Of a stretch of DNA of 6,635 bases, positions 5,600 through 6,635 are shown piece after piece. Position numbers and translations under genes: made by a program. The notes below the pieces were generated by a model, which saw nothing but the letters and a program-made list of their open reading frames with translations, had not been told where the DNA came from and searched no databases. The stretch covers positions 1-6,635 of the forward strand of contig CADCOF010000027.1 in NCBI GenBank assembly GCA_902802975.1, written 5' to 3'. The stretch's first letter is position 1, and each line of letters starts with the position of its first letter. This DNA is from an uncultured Ruminococcus sp. (GTDB taxonomy: Bacteria > Bacillota > Clostridia > Oscillospirales > Acutalibacteraceae).

Positions 5600-6451
5600 A
5601 TGCCCGCAGATCTACACATCCATTCAAAAATATCCGATGGCTCCACAGAAATAGACGAGATAGTTCTCATAGCCAAAAACAAAGGTCTAACCGCCATTTC
5701 CATCACCGATCATGATACCCTGGCAGGGTCTGACCGTGCCGAGGGGTTCGGAGAAAGATTCGGAGTAAAAATAATCCACGGCGCAGAAGTTTCTTCTATA
5801 GACCCAAAAACCGGGCGCAACGTACACATTTTATGCTATTTGCCATCTTCACGCGAGCGAATTTCTACTTTGATGCGCACTACGCTGCGCAGCCGCCGCA
5901 TGGCTCTTCAAACTGCAGCGCAAAAGGTGACTGTTGCATATCCCATTCCATATGATATGATACTGCGCAGGAGTGCAGGCAGCAGCTGCATCTACAAACA
6001 GCACGTTATGCGCGCGCTCATGGACGCAGGATACACGAGCGATATGTTCGGCGACGTCTTCCGCAAACTCTTCGACCGCAGATTCGGACTGGCAAAAGTA
6101 AAAATCGAGAAACCAAGCGTATTTGAAGTTCTCAGGATTGCCCGCGAATCAGGCTGCGTAACAATACTGGCGCACCCGAACGTGTATAATAATTACGACC
6201 TTATTCCTGAGCTTATCGAACATGGACTTGACGGTATTGAGGTGTATTATCCCCGTGCAAGAGAGGACGACGAAAAAGTTCTGGGTGACATTTGCCGTGA
6301 ACACAACCTGATAATGACAGGCGGCACCGATTTCCACGGCTGCAACACAGACGACCCCCACCCCATTGGAACATGCACCACCTCCGACGACCAGCTTGAG
6401 CGAATTATTGCCCTGGCAAAAAGCCGCAGCGGCAAAAAGCAGTTCAAATAA
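5600..6451 (+). CDS. PHP-domain metallophosphoesterase, TrpH/YciV-like
   Basis: Predicted soluble metal-dependent phosphoesterase of 283 residues, the usual size for the COG0613/TrpH group. Visible metal-site motifs in PHP order: DLHIHSKISDGS (H6, H8, D13), TDHDT (D37, H38, D39), GAEVS (E63), VHILCY (H76), KQHVMRAL (H134), LAHP (H192) and GTDFHG (D244, H246). Characterised relatives include E. coli YciV, reported as RNase AM, and a Chromobacterium enzyme acting on 3',5'-nucleotide bisphosphates such as pAp, so a role in RNA end trimming or pAp removal is plausible but not proven here. The start is the ATG at 5600: AGAGG (5587-5591) is 8 nt upstream, whereas the ATG at 5594 would be only 2 nt away and the in-frame TTG at 5552 lacks support. 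No polymerase or other fused domain. Divergent from ctsR and apparently monocistronic. Confidence 0.88.
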   Translation: MPADLHIHSKISDGSTEIDEIVLIAKNKGLTAISITDHDTLAGSDRAEGFGERFGVKIIHGAEVSSIDPKTGRNVHILCYLPSSRERISTLMRTTLRSRRMALQTAAQKVTVAYPIPYDMILRRSAGSSCIYKQHVMRALMDAGYTSDMFGDVFRKLFDRRFGLAKVKIEKPSVFEVLRIARESGCVTILAHPNVYNNYDLIPELIEHGLDGIEVYYPRAREDDEKVLGDICREHNLIMTGGTDFHGCNTDDPHPIGTCTTSDDQLERIIALAKSRSGKKQFK

Positions 6452-6477
6452 ATGGCTCGTTACCATGATGAGCGGAT

Positions 6478-6498
6478 TGTAGTAACTACATATTTTTT
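6478..6498 (+). terminator. Weak terminator after the PHP gene
   Basis: The stem TGTAG/CTACA with loop TAA (6478-6490) is followed by TATTTTTT (6491-6498), 26 nt after the stop codon. The stem is only 5 bp and AT-rich, so efficiency may be low, but no better candidate with a T-run follows. Confidence 0.4.
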
Positions 6499-6512
6499 AA
6501 CCTAACGGGCAA

Positions 6513-6546
6513 GAAGTCCCCCGCCTCTATAGGCGGTGCGTACTTC
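6513..6546. repeat. Hairpin resembling an IS200/IS605-type element end
   Basis: Outer arms GAAGT (6513-6517) and ACTTC (6542-6546) enclose inner arms CCGCCT (6521-6526) and AGGCGG (6531-6536) with loop CTAT. The strand continues to TTCAC (6544-6548). No T-run follows, so it is not a standard terminator. A subterminal hairpin with unpaired bases near the base recalls the ends recognised by Y1 transposases of IS200/IS605 elements, but no tnpA or tnpB is in the window, so it would be a solo remnant or non-autonomous copy. Confidence 0.35.
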
Positions 6547-6635
6547 ACCTATACTATAAATGAGCAAATTTTGAATTGTTCGTCAATATCAACAAATTTG
6601 CGTCGCCTTGGAGCGGCGAGGGAACATGGTGCAAA
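6547..6635. other. Non-coding right edge with two inverted repeats
   Basis: GCAAATTT (6564-6571) and AAATTTGC (6594-6601) form an 8-bp inverted repeat with a 22-nt loop. TCGCC (6603-6607) and GGCGA (6615-6619) form a second small hairpin. The window ends 16 nt later. No gene start can be supported. Confidence 0.45.

Noticed and set aside
6149..6466. Minus-strand open frames under the 3' end of the PHP gene
   Set aside because: Antisense to the conserved AHP and GTDFHG motif region; no ribosome site or known domain.

Overview
The window looks like the chromosome of a Gram-positive anaerobe of the class Clostridia, possibly a gut Oscillospiraceae/Ruminococcus-type bacterium. The class-level call rests on the gene set (ctsR, mcsA, mcsB, clpC), strong Shine-Dalgarno sites, sigma-A style promoters and CtsR operators. 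The family-level guess is only an impression from the style of the intergenic palindromes and was not tested.

Layout. Positions 1-100 hold the 3' flank of clpC, with a small hairpin plus T-run acting as a probable terminator inside short repeats. Reading leftward on the minus strand from about 5018 is the class III heat-shock operon: ctsR (4474-4938), mcsA (3921-4469), mcsB (2890-3918) and clpC (101-2539). The first three genes are almost contiguous, with 4-nt and 2-nt gaps. mcsB and clpC are separated by about 350 nt of non-coding DNA filled with palindromes and a short tandem repeat. From 4939 to 5599 is a divergent intergenic region. It carries a near-consensus ctsR promoter with three CtsR operator boxes, an AT-rich stretch, a GC-rich 23/24-bp tandem repeat (about 4.7 copies), a 12-bp palindrome and a good promoter for the rightward gene. 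That gene (5600-6451, plus strand) encodes a TrpH/YciV-type PHP-domain metallophosphoesterase. Downstream are a weak terminator and a hairpin resembling the ends of IS200/IS605-type elements; no transposase is visible.

How the genes work together. In the known Firmicutes circuit, CtsR represses the operon, McsA activates the protein-arginine kinase McsB, McsB inactivates CtsR and marks damaged proteins with phosphoarginine, and ClpC (with ClpP, encoded elsewhere) unfolds and degrades the marked proteins. The sequences here keep the key residues: CtsR wing arginine and GGGG loop, McsA four CxxC pairs and UVR segment, McsB guanidino-kinase motifs and RDxxRA, ClpC N-domain glutamates, two Walker sets and an LGF loop. 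The PHP gene is divergent and probably independent.

I see no defence system, CRISPR array, prophage or clearly new multigene system. The most interesting items are non-coding: the operator layout around the ctsR promoter, the palindrome-rich gap inside the operon, and the tandem repeat.
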